A stretch of DNA of 7,252 nucleotides from a bacterium (GTDB taxonomy: Bacteria > Eremiobacterota > Eremiobacteria > Baltobacterales > Baltobacteraceae): positions 1 through 7,252 of the forward strand of contig JAJXXM010000077.1 of NCBI GenBank assembly GCA_021781095.1, in the 5' to 3' direction. A program made the translations under genes and the position numbers. This document shows positions 6,360 through 7,252 of the stretch, one piece after another; position 1 is the stretch's first letter, and the number at the start of each line of letters is the position of its first letter. Under the pieces are notes generated by a model. The model was not told where the DNA came from, did not search any database, and worked only from the letters and a program-made list of their open reading frames with translations.

Positions 6360-7252
6360 TCCGTGCGGCATCGCCATGGTGATGATTCCCGGGGCGTAGA
6401 GCAGCGGGGCACCGGCGCGGCCGCGCGCGACGTCGATGCGTACCAACGCGTTATCGCGCATATCGATGACGTAGGCATTCGCACCGCCGGGAGTAAACGC
6501 GGCCTCGAACGGTGCGCCGCCGACGACGATGTCGGGGGAGACCGTGCGTGCCGTGAGATCGATCGGCGTTACGGAGATTCCGTCGAGATTCGGGACGTAG
6601 GCGAGCCGACCGTTCGGCGAAATCGCGACCATCTGTGCCTGCGCGCCTGCGGGAAGTGCGGCGAGCACGTGGAGCGTCGTGGTGTCGATAACGCTGACGT
6701 CGTCGCTACGATTGTTGGCGACGTAGAGCGTGCGCCCGTCGGGCGAGATCGCGATGCCGGTCGGTTCGCGGCCGACCGCAATGGAAGGCAGCGCGCGTTG
6801 CGTGCGCAGATCGATCGGCGTCACGGTATCGGCAGCTTGATCGGTCACGTAGATGCGCGAGCCGTCGGGAGCGACGGCGATCCAACGAGGATGTTTGCCG
6901 ACCGCGATCGGCGCGCCGACCGTCAACGTCGCGACGTCGATCCGTTCCACCGTATCCGCGCGATAGTTTGCAACCCAGATGCCGTTGCCGTGTGCCGAGA
7001 GCGCGAGCCCATCGGGGCTCTGTACGGGAATCGTCGCGATCGCACGGCTCGTCGTGGTGTCGATCGCGGTAACGCTGTCGCCGCCGCGGTTCCCGACGAA
7101 GAGCGTTCGATTATCGCGCGAGAGCACCGCATCGAGCGGATTCTTCCCAACCGCGACCGCGGGGCCGCGCGAGAGCGTCCGGAGATCGAAGGGGATGACG
7201 CGGTCGTGCGAACGATCGACCAACCACGCGAGCGCGTCGGGATCGACACCGC
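6333..7252 (-). CDS. YVTN-type beta-propeller repeat protein; N-terminus off-window
   Basis: The minus-strand frame is open from the right edge to a TGA at 6335-6333, giving 305 visible complete codons. The 5' end is outside the window: no start with a Shine-Dalgarno is seen, and a TTG at 7223 falls in the middle of a repeat. Six complete repeats of 41-42 residues are visible, with an incomplete repeat at each end. A typical unit is G-x-x-P-x-x-I-A-I-S-P-D-G-R-x-L-Y-V-A-N, then a turn and D-x-V-x-x-I-D-x-x-T. This is the YVTN/lactonase-like beta-propeller pattern. The partial last unit has the first half of a blade and the partial first unit mainly the second half, compatible with a seven-bladed ring closed between the termini. 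Such proteins are often secreted or periplasmic and bind ligands or partners; some are lactonases. No catalytic residues could be identified, so no enzyme activity is claimed. It converges on the upstream membrane-protein gene. Confidence 0.9.
   Translation of the reverse strand, partial: GVDPDALAWLVDRSHDRVIPFDLRTLSRGPAVAVGKNPLDAVLSRDNRTLFVGNRGGDSVTAIDTTTSRAIATIPVQSPDGLALSAHGNGIWVANYRADTVERIDVATLTVGAPIAVGKHPRWIAVAPDGSRIYVTDQAADTVTPIDLRTQRALPSIAVGREPTGIAISPDGRTLYVANNRSDDVSVIDTTTLHVLAALPAGAQAQMVAISPNGRLAYVPNLDGISVTPIDLTARTVSPDIVVGGAPFEAAFTPGGANAYVIDMRDNALVRIDVARGRAGAPLLYAPGIITMAMPHGSSALLPLP
6396..7148 (-). repeat. Six tandem 41-42-residue beta-propeller repeats
   Basis: Repeat units begin at 7148, 7022, 6899, 6773, 6647 and 6521 on the minus strand. 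Five are exactly 42 codons (126 bp); the second is 41. They share an opening Gly-x-x-Pro (absent in the unit from 7022), a central PDG-x-x-(I/L)-(Y/W)-V strand and a closing (V)-x-x-ID-x-x-T strand. The amino-acid repeat is clear but the DNA copies have diverged, so this is an old protein-domain repeat and not a recent DNA duplication. Confidence 0.85.

Overview
The window is dense, GC-rich bacterial DNA, roughly 60-65% GC by eye. Genes sit 0-137 bp apart, many are start/stop-coupled, and GTG starts are common. No rRNA, tRNA, IS element, CRISPR array or phage gene was seen. The mix of a molybdenum hydroxylase locus, a YVTN beta-propeller and a sub-class of XdhC with an altered Rossmann loop would suit an environmental heterotroph such as Actinobacteria, Chloroflexota or an Eremiobacterota/WPS-2-like lineage. 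The phylum cannot be fixed from this window. The word CGATCG is strikingly over-used throughout.

Left part (1-1750, minus strand): two overlapping genes encode a molybdenum hydroxylase. One is a complete 165-residue [2Fe-2S] subunit. The other is the N-terminal 420 residues of the molybdopterin-binding subunit, which runs off the left edge. Motifs resemble 4-hydroxybenzoyl-CoA reductase (HcrC/HcrA) more than xanthine dehydrogenase or CO dehydrogenase. The FAD subunit is not in view.

Centre-left (1751-3507): a 123-bp AT-rich divergent promoter region separates that operon from plus-strand xdhC and mocA, which overlap by GTGA. MocA would convert molybdenum cofactor to the cytosine dinucleotide form, and XdhC would protect it and help load it. 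These are the maturation steps the divergent enzyme needs, so the two arms form one functional locus.

Centre-right (3581-6195, plus strand): an OsmC-family thiol peroxidase-like protein, a lipoprotein of the SBP_bac_5 (peptide/nickel) solute-binding family without permeases in view, and a small polytopic membrane protein resembling DUF6790. Stop/start overlap or a Shine-Dalgarno sequence overlapping the previous stop joins the last three, so they are probably co-transcribed, perhaps as a continuation of xdhC-mocA.

Right part (6196-7252): the gap between convergent genes is filled by a relic, the C-terminal third of a VapC-type PIN-domain toxin with no start, no N-terminal half and no antitoxin. 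A minus-strand YVTN-type beta-propeller gene of 42-residue repeats follows and runs off the right edge at its 5' end.

The least expected observations are the unannotated VapC relic at 6207-6332 and the roughly tenfold excess of CGATCG.
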